In this document: piece after piece, positions 8,223 to 17,705 of the stretch
Numbering within the stretch: the stretch's first letter is position 1
Layout of the letters: each line of letters begins with the position of its first letter
Origin: JBFFMO01 sp041390025
Lineage (GTDB): Bacteria > Myxococcota_A > Bradymonadia > Bradymonadales > Bradymonadaceae
Assembly (NCBI GenBank): GCA_041390025.1
Contig: JAWKQR010000032.1
Span: forward strand, 5,052 to 69,051
Direction of reading: 5' to 3'
Length of the DNA stretch: 64,000 nt
The notes under the pieces: generated by a model
What the model was told of the DNA's origin: nothing
The model's input: the letters and a program-made list of their open reading frames with translations, nothing else
Databases searched by the model: none
Program-made: the position numbers and the translations under genes

Positions 8223-10776
8223 AAGAGTCTGAATGATGTGCTATCGCGCGGTCGTGCGATTGAATGCCGACGAGAATCCCGCGCGTCGCAGTCCCACACC
8301 TGTGGCTCTTGACGAGGTCGTTCATCGTCGAGTTCGTTTGGATGGCATCGACCACTACCGCACCTGTTGTGAATGGGTCCACCGACGAAATCGGGTAGCC
8401 CGGCACGCTGATCGTACTTGAGTACGTGCCCATTCCCAACGACGTCCCGTAGCTCCACACGTCCCACGAGCGGTCCGCTGTAATGAAACGAACGCGATAC
8501 AATGGTCCCGCCGAGGACTGCACCGAGATGGATCGCGTCGCGTTGTCGATCTGAACGGTGCTCGCGTTGGGGAATGTGCCCAGGCTCAGCGCGGTCGGGA
8601 AGCTCTGCCCGTTCCAAAGCGCAGCGGAAAAATCGCCGGGAAGATTGAACCCATTGCCAATTCCGCCGCCGTTGCCAAACGCCAAGGCAACCACCGCATA
8701 ACGACCATTTGCAAGCGAGCCCGAGGGCGGCGCCATCGACAGACGGCGGGTATCCGGGCGACCGTCACCGTCGTCATCCGCCGTGGCGCTAATGCCCAAC
8801 GGAACGAGGCCAGGCGCATCCAACAACGACGCGCCGAGCAACAATGCGAACTGCGCAGGGCCGTCGGGAAGCGTTGGGAAATTCGAGATCGCGATGTCCG
8901 TGGTCAGCGACTGCCGCACAGAGGGCCGGAGGGTCTTGACGGGGAACTGGCCGTAGTTTGGAACCGGTTCGGTGGTATCGCCATCCCCATCGATGTCCAT
9001 GGTGTCTGTGATGCGCGGGATTGCCGCGACCTGTATGGGCTGAGCGATGTGGTCAAATCGATTGAACAAGGGCAGCAGCGTGGCGAGCACGTTGCCTTGC
9101 CCACCGCCACCCATCCCAAGTTGGATGATGTCCCGAAGGGGGACTTTGCCCGCCAAGCCCCACGCCAGACGCGCACCCGATGCCGACTGAGCGTAATAGG
9201 TCTTCTTGAAGTCCAATGGGAAACCCAATGCAGACCCGTTGACGGTGAGGCCTCCGGGGAATGGGAAGTCGGTGTTGATCAACCCAGGAATATTGACGGG
9301 GGTTACAAACGACTCGCCCAAAATAGCTGTCAGATCGAGCTCAAGGAGCCCCCCTGCCAAACTTGCTCCAGCAAGGCCGAGGTTGATGTCTCCGGTGCTG
9401 CCAATCCCTGACGTGTCGAACTCGCCAGTAAAGCCCCCAATCGGTCCGTTTCCACGGCGTGGATAGAGGGGAAGCTTGACATCGCCGGTGTTGATCCCTT
9501 GAACGGTAATCACGTTGTAATCCGGATGAATTACGGTGACGTCGAACGCCGTTGTTGGACGCATGAACGTCGACAATCCACCGTTGGCGGTCGTCTGCTG
9601 AGTCATGCCCAAGTAAACGGTCGCGCCATCAACGGGCGCTCCAGTCTCGCCGTTAATGACCGAAATCCGCAGATTACCTGCCATTACGGGACCTTGATTG
9701 ACCAGCGAAACTGTCCCAGTACACATCACCGGATCGCCGGTCGCTAGCGTCGCGGCGAAATTCGCCGTTCCGGCCGCGGCCTTGCCCACAGCGTTTCGGC
9801 CCGTTGGGTCAACGACCGCAACGGCAGGGTTGTCTGAGGTCCATCGGAAGATCGCGGCGACGCCGTTCCCATCGGAATCGAGCGCAAACGCTTCAAGGGC
9901 AACGGTCTGGCCGTCCGCGATCGTTCCCGAAGGCGTCGCAACGAAACAGCTGAGCGCGGCGGGTGGCACGACGCACTCACCGGCATCACACACCTCGCCG
10001 CGGTCGCAATCCTCCGCCCCACGGCACAAGGTCTCGAAGCAATTGCCGCCCACACACTCGAAGCCATCCGGACAATCTTGGGACTGCATGCAGGCGGGCG
10101 AGTTCACACACTGACCGCCGATGCACAGCTCATTCGCGTCGCAGTTGCGATCCAAGGTGCATTGTGGGCGTGGTTGGCAAAGCCCCTCGGCATTGCACTC
10201 CTCGTCCGCACCACAATCGAGGTCCTCGACACATCGTGTGGATTGGGCGCAAACCCCCGAAGGCAAACAAATCTCGCCATCTGCGCAGCTTGCGTCGTCC
10301 GTGCACGGACTGCAGATCCCCGACGCATGCGACACCGCCACAATCGTCGGCGGTTTCGCACGTCACATCCACACATTCACAGCCGCTCTGCGCGGTGCCA
10401 GCTCCGCACCCCACGTCGCACGGAATATCGGCGCAGCCATCGGCATCGCATATCGATTGGACACAGAGATCGCCCTTGGGCACACACTCACCGCTGACGC
10501 ACTCGCCGCTGGCGAGGTTGCAGGTTTGGCCTTCCTCACAGTCGCCATTGTTGGCGCAATCTACGGTCGCGACCTCACACGCACCGTTGACGCACGCCAG
10601 CCCGTCGGCGCAGTCACCGCTCGTGTTGCACGTCCCAAACTCGGCACAAAAGCCCGAGATGCAGGACTCACTGTCGCGGCAATCGCTGTCGAGCGAGCAA
10701 GACGGGAAAGCGCGTCGCGGCCGCACGCTGAGAGCAACGAGCTCATCAAACCAACATCAACAACACAAGTTCGCAT
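8223..10776 (-). CDS. Large Cys-rich surface lipoprotein with Ig-like and CarboxypepD_reg-like domains, frameshifted
   Basis: About 850 residues once repaired. The ATG at 10776 has GAGGG upstream, and an N-terminal LLSAC resembles a lipobox. At least two frameshifts are needed: near 10715, and near 10335 after CETADDCGG. Residues up to about 290 are EGF-like or metallothionein-like Cys repeats of the form C-x-x-D-x-D-C-x-x-G-x-x-C-x-x-G-x-C (at least ten), typical of deltaproteobacterial surface proteins. A bacterial Ig-like domain follows (IADGQTVALEAFALDSDGNG), then a carboxypeptidase regulatory-like fold (GAPVDGATVYLGMTQQTT) and a long beta-rich region. The C-terminus is uncertain: the open frame runs on into the next gene, so another shift near 8280 is probable. 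Function unknown; an adhesin or envelope protein is likely. Confidence 0.68.
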
Positions 10777-10844
10777 CGCGCCCTCGCAAGGATTAAGTGC
10801 GCAGCAATCTAGCAGGTTGTGATCTGCTTTTCGAGCAGCACCGC

Positions 10845-11418
10845 TCAGAAGGAGTGCAGGCGAGGGGCATCGGTGGAACACGCGAGCGCTTCGGCCTCCA
10901 AACGCGACAGTTCGGAAAGGCGAGCCTTCACCCGATCGGCTGGAAAAAACCGCCGTGCCAAGCCAGTGTACAGAGTGTGGTGGCGGGCCTCACTGGTGAA
11001 CAACTCCCATAGAACTTAACGAGTTCAGGGTCATCTAGTCGCTCTTGCAGAATCTTGAACCGCTCTGCGCTGCGCGCCTCAATCAACGCTGCAACGAGGA
11101 GCTTATCCGAAACGCCGCGGGCTCTGCTTGGTCGCACCCTCGGAAAGTTTCGATGCGTACGTCGATGGCGAGACGAACGAACTCAATGTTCCGGGCCTCA
11201 AAAATATCGAGCATCTGCGTGAAGTGGTCCATCTCTTCCTTGACCACCTCGGACAGCTCACGGGCCAAACCGTCCCGGCCGGTGTAGCGAAAAATGAGGT
11301 TCAGCGCGTTTGATGCCGCACGCTTCTCGAGATGGCAGTGGTCGATCAGAATCACGTCGAGGTGATCTGCGATCCGGTCGAACCATCCACCGTCGGTCGG
11401 AACAGCCAAGGACAGCAT
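10845..11418 (-). CDS. miaE: tRNA-(ms2io6A)-hydroxylase-like di-iron protein, two frameshifts
   Basis: MiaE hydroxylates the isopentenyl group of ms2i6A37 in tRNA using a carboxylate-bridged di-iron centre. Visible ligand motifs: DHCHLEKRAASNALNLIFRY, EVVKEEMDHF, AALIEARSAERF and, after repair, TSEARHHTLY. These are the E-x2-H-type pairs of the ferritin-like MiaE fold. The frame breaks near 11120 (resuming as RARGVSDKLLVAALIEAR) and near 11000 (KFYG continues as ELFTSEARHH). Repaired length is about 191 residues, which fits the family. The TAA of the upstream PilZ gene overlaps this ATG (TAATG), so the genes are coupled. Confidence 0.85.
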
Positions 11419-11996
11419 TACGGGAACCGAAGGCTTCTGGCGATCTGACGCTCGCGACGCAGCGCGTAGCGAATGATCGCTTTGCTGTGGGCCTGAGAAA
11501 TGTAGCGAAACGCGATGCCTACGCCGACTCCGTCCTCGCCGCCACCCACGCGCACGACCTCGCCCACGGCGAGGATCTCCGGGGTTTGAAGATTGGGAAT
11601 CTGTAGCCGAACTTCACACGGAGCGCCGACCTCCCAATCGTAGTCGTCGGGGATCGAGGGCAAGAACAGACCGTTGTCGTTGAGCACAACCCACCGGGGG
11701 ACGAGTGGGTTTGAGCTTTGGGACTGCACCAAATGCTGAATCTCGGCGATCTGTTGGCGCAAAGCGCGCATCTCGCTGAGCACAAAAACGATCTCACGGC
11801 TCAGCTCGTCGGTGCGCTCGCTCCAGTCTGCCTTGTCCGACAAAATACTGTCGGACTCCAACACCGCGACGTCCAGAATCCGCGCCTCGACGGCAGGGAT
11901 ATCTTCGGGGTCAACGGGACGGACACCACAGGCGAGTAAGCTACGAACACGGACCGAACTTCTCCGCTCGGCCGATGTCGTTCGAGTTTCGTTCAT
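11418..11996 (-). CDS. PilZ-like domain protein
   Basis: 192 residues. The N-terminus carries an Arg-rich motif, AERRSSVRVRSLLACG, matching the RxxxR c-di-GMP-binding signature. The C-terminal part (PCEVRLQIPNLQTPEILAVGEVVRVG, written here only as its beginning PCEVRLQIP) has the beta-barrel pattern of PilZ. A helical segment, about 55-95, separates the two. PilZ proteins are c-di-GMP effectors that control motility, development or polysaccharide. The typical D/N-x-S-x-x-G motif is not clear, so nucleotide binding is unproven. It is coupled to miaE by overlap. Confidence 0.65.
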   Translation of the reverse strand: MNETRTTSAERRSSVRVRSLLACGVRPVDPEDIPAVEARILDVAVLESDSILSDKADWSERTDELSREIVFVLSEMRALRQQIAEIQHLVQSQSSNPLVPRWVVLNDNGLFLPSIPDDYDWEVGAPCEVRLQIPNLQTPEILAVGEVVRVGGGEDGVGVGIAFRYISQAHSKAIIRYALRRERQIARSLRFP

Positions 11997-12009
11997 GACG
12001 CACCTGCTT

Positions 12010-12465
12010 TTAGAAAGACGACTCTAGACCGGCCCTGTAGACCTTCGAAACTTCGGACTTGAACACCACAAAGGTCATGTCACCGTTGGAAGCTTTCAGC
12101 TGGAAGAGCGCCGGCGATTCCTTGTCGTCAGAAATCGTCCCATTCAACACGTGGCCACTCTTGAGCACGATCTGGTCACGGGAACTGAGGTTTGACGGCT
12201 TGGCGCCTTGCGCGAACTCAATCGCCTGCACTTCGTTCTTGGGCAGCGCGCGAACCTCGCCGAATCGGAGCATGACGTAAAACACGTTGTTTTCGCCGAT
12301 GATCTGCCCGGCGACCTTCGACCCATCGGACATCGTGGCCACATCTGCCTTGGGCTGTGTGCACGTCGGGCACACATTATTGACGACGGTGAACGGTGTG
12401 TAGGCCACCGCGTCAACAGCGACAAAGGCCGACAGCACAAACGTAGCAATGAGTAGATGTTTCAT
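12010..12465 (-). CDS. Small exported protein, unknown
   Basis: 151 residues with a signal peptide (MKHLLIATFVLSAFVAVDAVA). The mature part is beta-rich, with a CPTC pair near residue 33 and repeated strand patterns such as GSKVAGQIIGENNVFYVML and GHVLNGTISDD that resemble small SH3/Sm-like barrels. No family is recognised. The ATG at 12465 overlaps the stop of the small lipoprotein gene upstream by 4 bp, so the two are probably translated together. Confidence 0.6.
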   Translation of the reverse strand: MKHLLIATFVLSAFVAVDAVAYTPFTVVNNVCPTCTQPKADVATMSDGSKVAGQIIGENNVFYVMLRFGEVRALPKNEVQAIEFAQGAKPSNLSSRDQIVLKSGHVLNGTISDDKESPALFQLKASNGDMTFVVFKSEVSKVYRAGLESSF

Positions 12466-12671
12466 TCGGCGTTTCCTACTTTCTGGTCGAGCTGGTCCTC
12501 ACGGCCATCGGCCTGATTCTGAAGGTCGCTCTTCATGGTCTTGAGATCGTCGTTTACTTGGTCGATGTACGGCTGCGCGGCTGTTTGCGTTGCAGTCTGA
12601 GGTGTCTGGGACGCTCCTTTTTCGCAGGCAACGAGCCCAATTGCCAAGAAAAACAACCAAAGGTGCTTCAT
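12462..12671 (-). CDS. Small lipoprotein
   Basis: A 69-residue product. ATG at 12671 begins MKHLWLFFLAIGLVACEKG, a complete lipoprotein signal with lipobox LVAC, followed by a Gln/Thr-rich linker and a short charged helix (DDLKTMKSDLQNQADGREDQ). It resembles small coiled-coil lipoproteins in layout. Function unknown. It starts 8 bp after the reconstructed apaG stop and overlaps the next gene by 4 bp. Confidence 0.6.
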   Translation of the reverse strand: MKHLWLFFLAIGLVACEKGASQTPQTATQTAAQPYIDQVNDDLKTMKSDLQNQADGREDQLDQKVGNAE

Positions 12672-12678
12672 AAGAACC

Positions 12679-13129
12679 TCAATTGAGCGCGTGAGGGGCG
12701 TAGAAAGTGTAAACGTATCCACGCGCGCATCAAACTCCACGCCGTCAGGCGTGATCATGTTGAACCACCCTCCATCGTTCCGACCGACGTATCCAAAGGA
12801 CAGAAGCTTGTGTACTCGAACGTCATGCCAGGATGAATGATGGGCTGTTGGCCGACGACCCCAAGGCCGCGGACCTCTTGCGTGGCCCCCATGCCGTTGG
12901 TGATGATCCAGTGGCGCGAAATCAGTTGAACGGCCTCGTCCCCTGAATTTCGGATGGTCACGTGGTAGACAAAGAAGAACTGACCCGAGGCTTCGGTGGA
13001 GCGCTCCGGCACAAACGTGCTACGAACGCTGACCGTCACTCCCTTGTCGTTGCTTCTGATGTGCCTGTTCCCATGTCGACTCCCAGCCTGTTTTATCGAA
13101 CATGCGCTGCGAATGAACACCAAAAACAA
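12679..13129 (-). CDS. apaG: ApaG (Co2+/Mg2+ efflux-associated) domain protein, frameshifted
   Basis: Fibronectin-III-like ApaG fold. Motifs: VTVSVRSTFVPERS, FFFVYHVTIRNSGDEAVQL, RHWIITNGMGATQEVRGLGV, GQQPIIHPGMTFEYTS and GTMEG. The frame breaks after GTMEG near 12757, resuming as WFNMITPDGVEFD. A second break near 12695 gives the expected C-terminus FTLSTPHALN and a TGA at 12679-12681. The N-terminus is uncertain: an ATG at 13074 (MGTGTSEATTR) plus one more shift is as plausible as the open frame from 13129. The biochemical role of ApaG is poorly known; it is linked to divalent-cation resistance and diadenosine tetraphosphate metabolism. It lies just downstream of tRNA-Leu. Confidence 0.8.
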
Positions 13130-13140
13130 GCTGAAGAAAG

Positions 13141-13223
13141 TACCGGAGGCGGGACTTGAACCCGCACGACCGCAAAGTCAACGGATTTTGAATCCGCCGC
13201 GTCTACCATTCCGCCACTCCGGC
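13141..13223 (-). tRNA. tRNA-Leu (anticodon CAA)
   Basis: On the minus strand, 83 nt. The acceptor stem GCCGGAG pairs with CTCCGGT and the discriminator is A, as in leucine tRNAs. The anticodon loop TTCAAAA is closed by a GCGGA/TCCGT stem, giving CAA (reads UUG). A class II variable arm lies between the anticodon and T arms, and the T loop GGTTCAAGTCC is canonical. CCA is not encoded. Confidence 0.95.
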
Positions 13224-13263
13224 GCGGAAAAGGAAGCTATACGAGTTCCCAAAATCCGGCAAG

Positions 13264-14115
13264 TCACTTTGTCCAGTCTCCGAGATAGTTTCCGGTGTCC
13301 GGATGCGGACGCCCACTATCAACCACAAAAGCCGTTGAAAATCTTGGAGATTCAAAAATCGCCACCGTGACGTCCTCGGCGGGCTCAAACTCAACCTCAT
13401 CGCCGAGCCCGGTCACCGAGTACCGTTGTTTGGCGCCCTCGACCGGCAATCCAAACGCATCTTCGGCCTGGTGGTAAAGCTCGTCCCAGCGCGCAGATGC
13501 AGGGTGAAACGAGAATTCCGAGAGTTCCCGCAGGTCCAAAGCTGTCCCATCTCCGAGTTCGTGAAAGCTCAGTCGACTGAACAGATCTCTGCGCTCGCCG
13601 ACCAAGTGCCTCTCGGCGAAGTTCCTCGCGACCCGCGCCTCGTGACGGTGATACGCCAAGCGCCCTTGAAGGCCTGGTTCGGATGCCAGATCGATCCCGC
13701 CCATCGCGGGCACGTCATCAAACACTCTTGGGGAAAGCGCGTTGGGACCGGCACCGATCGGACCTGCATCGTACGCGCCGATGGAGCCCAAGGGGCTGAT
13801 CGCCGTTGAGTCCGCTGCGATGGCGAACAGCGTTCCAGCCGCCGTAACATCCCCACACACAACCACGTCCACCCGTTGGTAGACGGACCGAAGCGCTCTC
13901 AGACCATGGTCTGCGAACTCAGCGAGACCACCGCGCCCCGCCAGCGCCACCGTGACGGTGTCATTGCGCTTCGACGCGACAGCACACCGCTTTAACGCAC
14001 GGGCTGCCGAACGCGCCGGATCAAAGGCATGCGGAGGGACGTTCTGCCAGAAAGCCAAGATCACGTCCCCTTGGGTTTCGCGCTCAAGCCGTGAGAGGAG
14101 TTTTCGCATCGACAC
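13264..14115 (-). CDS. SDH/SppA-like ClpP-fold protein, probably catalytically dead
   Basis: 283 residues resembling the serine dehydrogenase proteinase (SDH_sah) branch of the ClpP/crotonase fold. The N-terminus RETQGDVILAFWQ is followed by the oxyanion region TVTVALAGRGGLAEF, then VVVCGDVTAAGTLFAIAAD and SPLGSIGAYD. In active members the core reads A-K-S-A-G-T and G-P-I-D. Here the nucleophile Ser position is Ala, so proteolysis is unlikely by the usual mechanism. The GTG at 14115 follows the repaired tolB stop directly (TAAGTG); ATG at 14109 is an alternative. It is the last gene of the tol operon, which suggests a structural or scaffolding role in the envelope. Confidence 0.65.
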   Translation of the reverse strand: MSMRKLLSRLERETQGDVILAFWQNVPPHAFDPARSAARALKRCAVASKRNDTVTVALAGRGGLAEFADHGLRALRSVYQRVDVVVCGDVTAAGTLFAIAADSTAISPLGSIGAYDAGPIGAGPNALSPRVFDDVPAMGGIDLASEPGLQGRLAYHRHEARVARNFAERHLVGERRDLFSRLSFHELGDGTALDLRELSEFSFHPASARWDELYHQAEDAFGLPVEGAKQRYSVTGLGDEVEFEPAEDVTVAIFESPRFSTAFVVDSGRPHPDTGNYLGDWTK

Positions 14116-15442
14116 TTAGCGCTCCCAAACCGGCGACGTGTAGCCGGACCCGGACGTCGTCACCAGTTTTTGAACCTCACCATCGGAGGTCATCAACCAC
14201 ACGCGATCCCCCTTCCCGCCTCGGTCCGATGAAAAACACGATATAGCGTCCGTCGGGACTGAAGCTTGGGTCCTGGTTGTTGCCCTGATCTTGGGTCAGC
14301 CGCTCCATTGTCCCATCGAGTGCGACCGTGAAAATATCGAATCGTGCCCGCTCATCGCGGGCTGTGAATGCGATGACGTCTCCTTTGGGGGACCAATCGG
14401 GCGATGTATTGTAGGTGCCTTGAAACGTCAAACGACGCTGATCGCCGCCATCTCCATTCATGACGTAGATTTGTGGGCCACCCGAACGGCTGGACACAAA
14501 CGCGATCTTCGAGCAGTCCGCATTCCAGGTCGGGCTCGTGTCGATCGCCCAATGATCGGTCAATCGTTTGACGATCGTACCGGCCTTGGGGTCGATCAAA
14601 TAGATGTCCGCGTTTTCACCCCCCATCGACAGGGTCACCGCAAGTTTGCCGCCACAGTACGCGGCGCCGCTGTTCTGGCCACGTTGTGACGAGAGTTTCG
14701 AGACCTTGCCGCCGCTTACCACCCAAAGGTCCGGATTTTGGTCGGCGTAGCTGGTGTAATAGATCGCGCCACCGGGTCCCCACGTCGGCAGGATGTTGAT
14801 GGCGTTGTGTTTGGACACCTTCGAGGCCCCGGTTCCATCCACACCCATCGTATAGATGTGTTTGATGCCGCCCTTTTGGCGCGCGACGTAGGCGATGCGT
14901 GTCCCAAATATCCCAGGCGTCCCTGTGTAGTACTCAATGACCGCATTGACGAAGGCGTGAACGTTGGCCTCGACATCGTCCTTCTTTCCTGAGGGCGTCC
15001 ACTTCAGCTTTACGGGTGTCCCCTTGTCCACTTGGTACAACCGCAAGTCGAGCACAACGCCCTCGCCGCTCGTCTTTACCGAAGACTTGATAAGCGCCTG
15101 GGCCCCTACATTGAACCAGTTTTGGAAGTTGATGTCCGCGGGCGTCATGCCTTCTTTGGACGGATCAAAGAAGAAGCTGTCGTTTGGCAGGACTTTGAAA
15201 AAACCGCTGAACTCAAGGTCACGCCGCAAAATGTCGTTGACCTTCGACGCCACGCCCTTGGTCGCACCGTCGGGCTCTAGCGCGTCGGGCACGGCGATGG
15301 GCATCAAAACCCGGCGCGCGCCTCCCTTGACGTTGATGTCGATCCCCTTGGGAGGCGGCGGCGGTGTGTCCTGAGCCAAGCCCGGCACGGCGACGAGCGC
15401 CAACATCACGATGAACAGCGTATTTATTAGATTTCGTATCAT
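14116..15442 (-). CDS. tolB: Tol-Pal system protein TolB, one frameshift
   Basis: Periplasmic beta-propeller protein of the Tol-Pal system, which constricts the outer membrane at division. The signal peptide MIRNLINTLFIVMLALVAVP cleaves after GLA. The TolB N-terminal domain covers about 30-190, followed by WD40-like PD40 repeats: DTSPTWNADCSKIAFVSSRS, NTSPDWSPKGDVIAFTARD and NQDPSFSPDGRYIVF. At the last repeat a T-run near 14237 shifts the frame. The other frame continues FSSDRGGKGDRVWLMTSDGE to a TAA at 14116-14118. Repaired length is about 441 residues, as expected. No pal gene is in the window. Confidence 0.93.
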
Positions 15443-15455
15443 TTCGACCGTGTCC

Positions 15456-16265
15456 TTATCTTCCCGTGTATGCCCATTCCTTGAGATTCAATCCCTCCCG
15501 AACCACCGCGTCACGCACCGCAGGGTCATCGGGCAACGGAAGGGTTCGGCCGCCGTAGGCCACCATAAATTTCTTCAACACACGCTCGATGCTGTCGTTG
15601 AATTGGTCATTTGAAGACTTCTGCCGAAACTGGTAGCTGACCACATTTCCAGAACCCGACAGTCGTACGTAGACCTCGACTTGGTTCGAGAGCGTGGCCA
15701 CTTCCGAGGGTGCGATGGTCGTGGGCAGGTCCCACACGCTGCCCAATTCCCCGACCAACTTGGTGGCGTATGTGCCCATCAGGTTGGCAAGCGCGGCATC
15801 CGAAATATCGCCGCCAATAACACCTTGGTCGCTTCCGGCCGGAATGTCATCGTTCGTGGGACGGTCTGGGTTGTGCAGCGCACTCAGGGCTTCCAGCATC
15901 TTCTTTTTCCGGTCGTTCTCGTCCTCTTTGGCGTCTTTGGGCTCGTCCGTCTTCAGTTGGACGACAGGCTCATCCGGTTGTTCAAGAATAACTTCGTCAG
16001 GGGGTTTGGTGACCGGCTCAGGGTTCGCGATGCGCGGCAGCGCTTCGGGTGGCTTTTCCTCGCCTAGGGCGAGCAACTCGACGCGCTCGAATTGAAGCAT
16101 TTTCGGCGCGATCTCCTCCTCCATTCCCTTGTTGCTGCGCATCGTCGCAATCACGATCGACGTGACGATCGCGGCGTGCAGAAAAAACGAGACCAGCAAC
16201 CCGGCGGTGATGTCACCCCCGTGTGCGGGACGCTCCCCGAGCCGATACGGTTGACCCTCGTTCAC
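15456..16265 (-). CDS. TolA/TonB-like energy-transducing protein
   Basis: 269 residues. A short cytoplasmic N-terminus is followed by one membrane helix (TAGLLVSFFLHAAIVTSIVI), a Pro/Glu/Lys-rich periplasmic spacer (about 65-125) and a C-terminal TonB/TolA-like domain: VEVYVRLSGSGNVVSYQF and NDSIERVLKKFM. It would couple the TolQ-TolR proton channel to TolB or Pal. It overlaps the tolR-like gene by 4 bp and is followed 13 bp later by tolB, so its position supports a TolA assignment even though the domain is short. Confidence 0.83.
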   Translation of the reverse strand: MNEGQPYRLGERPAHGGDITAGLLVSFFLHAAIVTSIVIATMRSNKGMEEEIAPKMLQFERVELLALGEEKPPEALPRIANPEPVTKPPDEVILEQPDEPVVQLKTDEPKDAKEDENDRKKKMLEALSALHNPDRPTNDDIPAGSDQGVIGGDISDAALANLMGTYATKLVGELGSVWDLPTTIAPSEVATLSNQVEVYVRLSGSGNVVSYQFRQKSSNDQFNDSIERVLKKFMVAYGGRTLPLPDDPAVRDAVVREGLNLKEWAYTGR

Positions 16266-16783
16266 TTTTTGCCCTTCGTGGGCGCCGGCGGAGTCTCGTC
16301 AAGGTATTCAGGATTCGTGACCATGCCAACCTTGTTGACCCCAGCTCTCTTGATCCGAGCCATCGTGCCCACGACAAACCCATACGGAATGTCGGTGTCT
16401 GCCAGAAGATATATCTCGCCCTGTTCTTGAAGCTTCACGTTTGTGGCGAGCTTCTTTTCGATGTCGTCGAAACACACCTCAAAGCGATCTTTATTCTTCT
16501 TCTGCGATGCCGCGCTGCAATCGGTGATGACTTCCTCTCCGATTCGCACAATCAGCTGGTCATCGATCTCGAGGATGAGCTTATCGGTCTGCTTGGGGTC
16601 GATACGGTTGGCGTTGTTGCGCGTGACGGGCAGATCCATGTCGACTTTGCGCTTCTCCTCGTCCTCTTGAATCATTGGCGCCGTAATCATGAAAATCGTC
16701 AACAACACCAACATCACATCGACCATCGGCGCGACGTTGATGTCAGCGTTCATTCCCCCGGAGCCGCCTAGTTTTGCGCCCAC
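16262..16783 (-). CDS. tolR: ExbD/TolR-family protein
   Basis: 173 residues. An N-terminal NADINVAPMVDVMLVLLTIF contains the membrane helix with the conserved proton-conducting Asp (VDVMLVLL). A periplasmic domain typical of ExbD/TolR follows, with an insert around residues 70-110. The GTG at 16783 has GAGGTCC upstream. It is 7 bp from tolQ and overlaps the TolA/TonB-like gene, so all three form one unit. Confidence 0.88.
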   Translation of the reverse strand: MGAKLGGSGGMNADINVAPMVDVMLVLLTIFMITAPMIQEDEEKRKVDMDLPVTRNNANRIDPKQTDKLILEIDDQLIVRIGEEVITDCSAASQKKNKDRFEVCFDDIEKKLATNVKLQEQGEIYLLADTDIPYGFVVGTMARIKRAGVNKVGMVTNPEYLDETPPAPTKGKK

Positions 16784-16790
16784 GAGGACC

Positions 16791-17525
16791 TCACTTAAAG
16801 AAGTGGCGTTTGACGATGTTCAAAAAGTCGTTGGAAAAGTTCTCCATCTCCGCATCCACGATGCGAATGCGACTCACATAGAAGTTGTACGCGACGCCCG
16901 CCGGGATCGCCGTGACCAATCCAAAGGCCGTCACGATCAAAGCTTCCGCGATCGGTCCCGCGACGACGTCAATCCCTGCTGCACCTGCAGCCTGGATATT
17001 GATGAACGCCACCATGATGCCCCACACCGTCCCGAACAAACCGATAAAGACGGCGTTGGACCCCACCGTGGCCAGAAATGGGAGCAGGCTCTCAAGCTCT
17101 GTCGTTTCGGTGGTGATGGCACGGCGCAGCGCGCGCTCGACGTTCTCGATGCCACCAAGCTGGGTCTTCATCGTTCCGGTCTCTTCGGTCTCGGCGTTCT
17201 TGAGCTTCGTCAACTCAATGTATCCCGCCTTGAAGACCTGACTGACCGGGGAGCGCGAAAACTGCTCCGCCGACTGGTAGATCGCGTCCAAGCGTTTTGA
17301 CTGCCAAAACGTCTCAAGAAACCGCGAGCTGTCGACCCGGGCTCGCCGAAGATACAGCGCTTTGTAGCCAATGATGTACCACGTCACGAGGCTCATGATG
17401 ACGAGCACCACGATCACCGCGGTCACAACACCGTCGGCCTCCAAGAGGATATCGACCACTCCGCGCGCTTTTTCGGGGTTGGCGGTTTGTGCGGTGACAA
17501 GCTGCACCCACATTGTTTCGAGCAT
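16791..17525 (-). CDS. tolQ: TolQ/ExbB-family proton channel
   Basis: 244 residues with three helices: VVTAVIVVLVIMSLVTWYII near the N-terminus, NAVFIGLFGTVWGIMVAF and a third at EALIVTAFGLVTAIPAGVAY. The Thr-containing channel helix and GTVWGIM motif are diagnostic of MotA/TolQ/ExbB. ATG at 17525 has GAGGC upstream; the longer open frame lacks a signal for initiation. It is the first gene of the tol unit and divergent from the giant TPR gene, with 180 bp between them that likely holds both promoters. Confidence 0.9.
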   Translation of the reverse strand: MLETMWVQLVTAQTANPEKARGVVDILLEADGVVTAVIVVLVIMSLVTWYIIGYKALYLRRARVDSSRFLETFWQSKRLDAIYQSAEQFSRSPVSQVFKAGYIELTKLKNAETEETGTMKTQLGGIENVERALRRAITTETTELESLLPFLATVGSNAVFIGLFGTVWGIMVAFINIQAAGAAGIDVVAGPIAEALIVTAFGLVTAIPAGVAYNFYVSRIRIVDAEMENFSNDFLNIVKRHFFK

Positions 17526-17705
17526 TTTCGCCTCACGTACGATTCGAGAAACAGATAGCACGCTCCAAAATGTCCACGCAACGACCGACGGTCGCGCAGC
17601 ACCTTCCCGCGTTGCCAATGGTGATCACCGTCTGATACCATCCGGCGACTTCAGACAGCCTTTTGTCAAACGCCATTTATTCCTCAGCCGCACAGGTTAA
17701 GGTCG

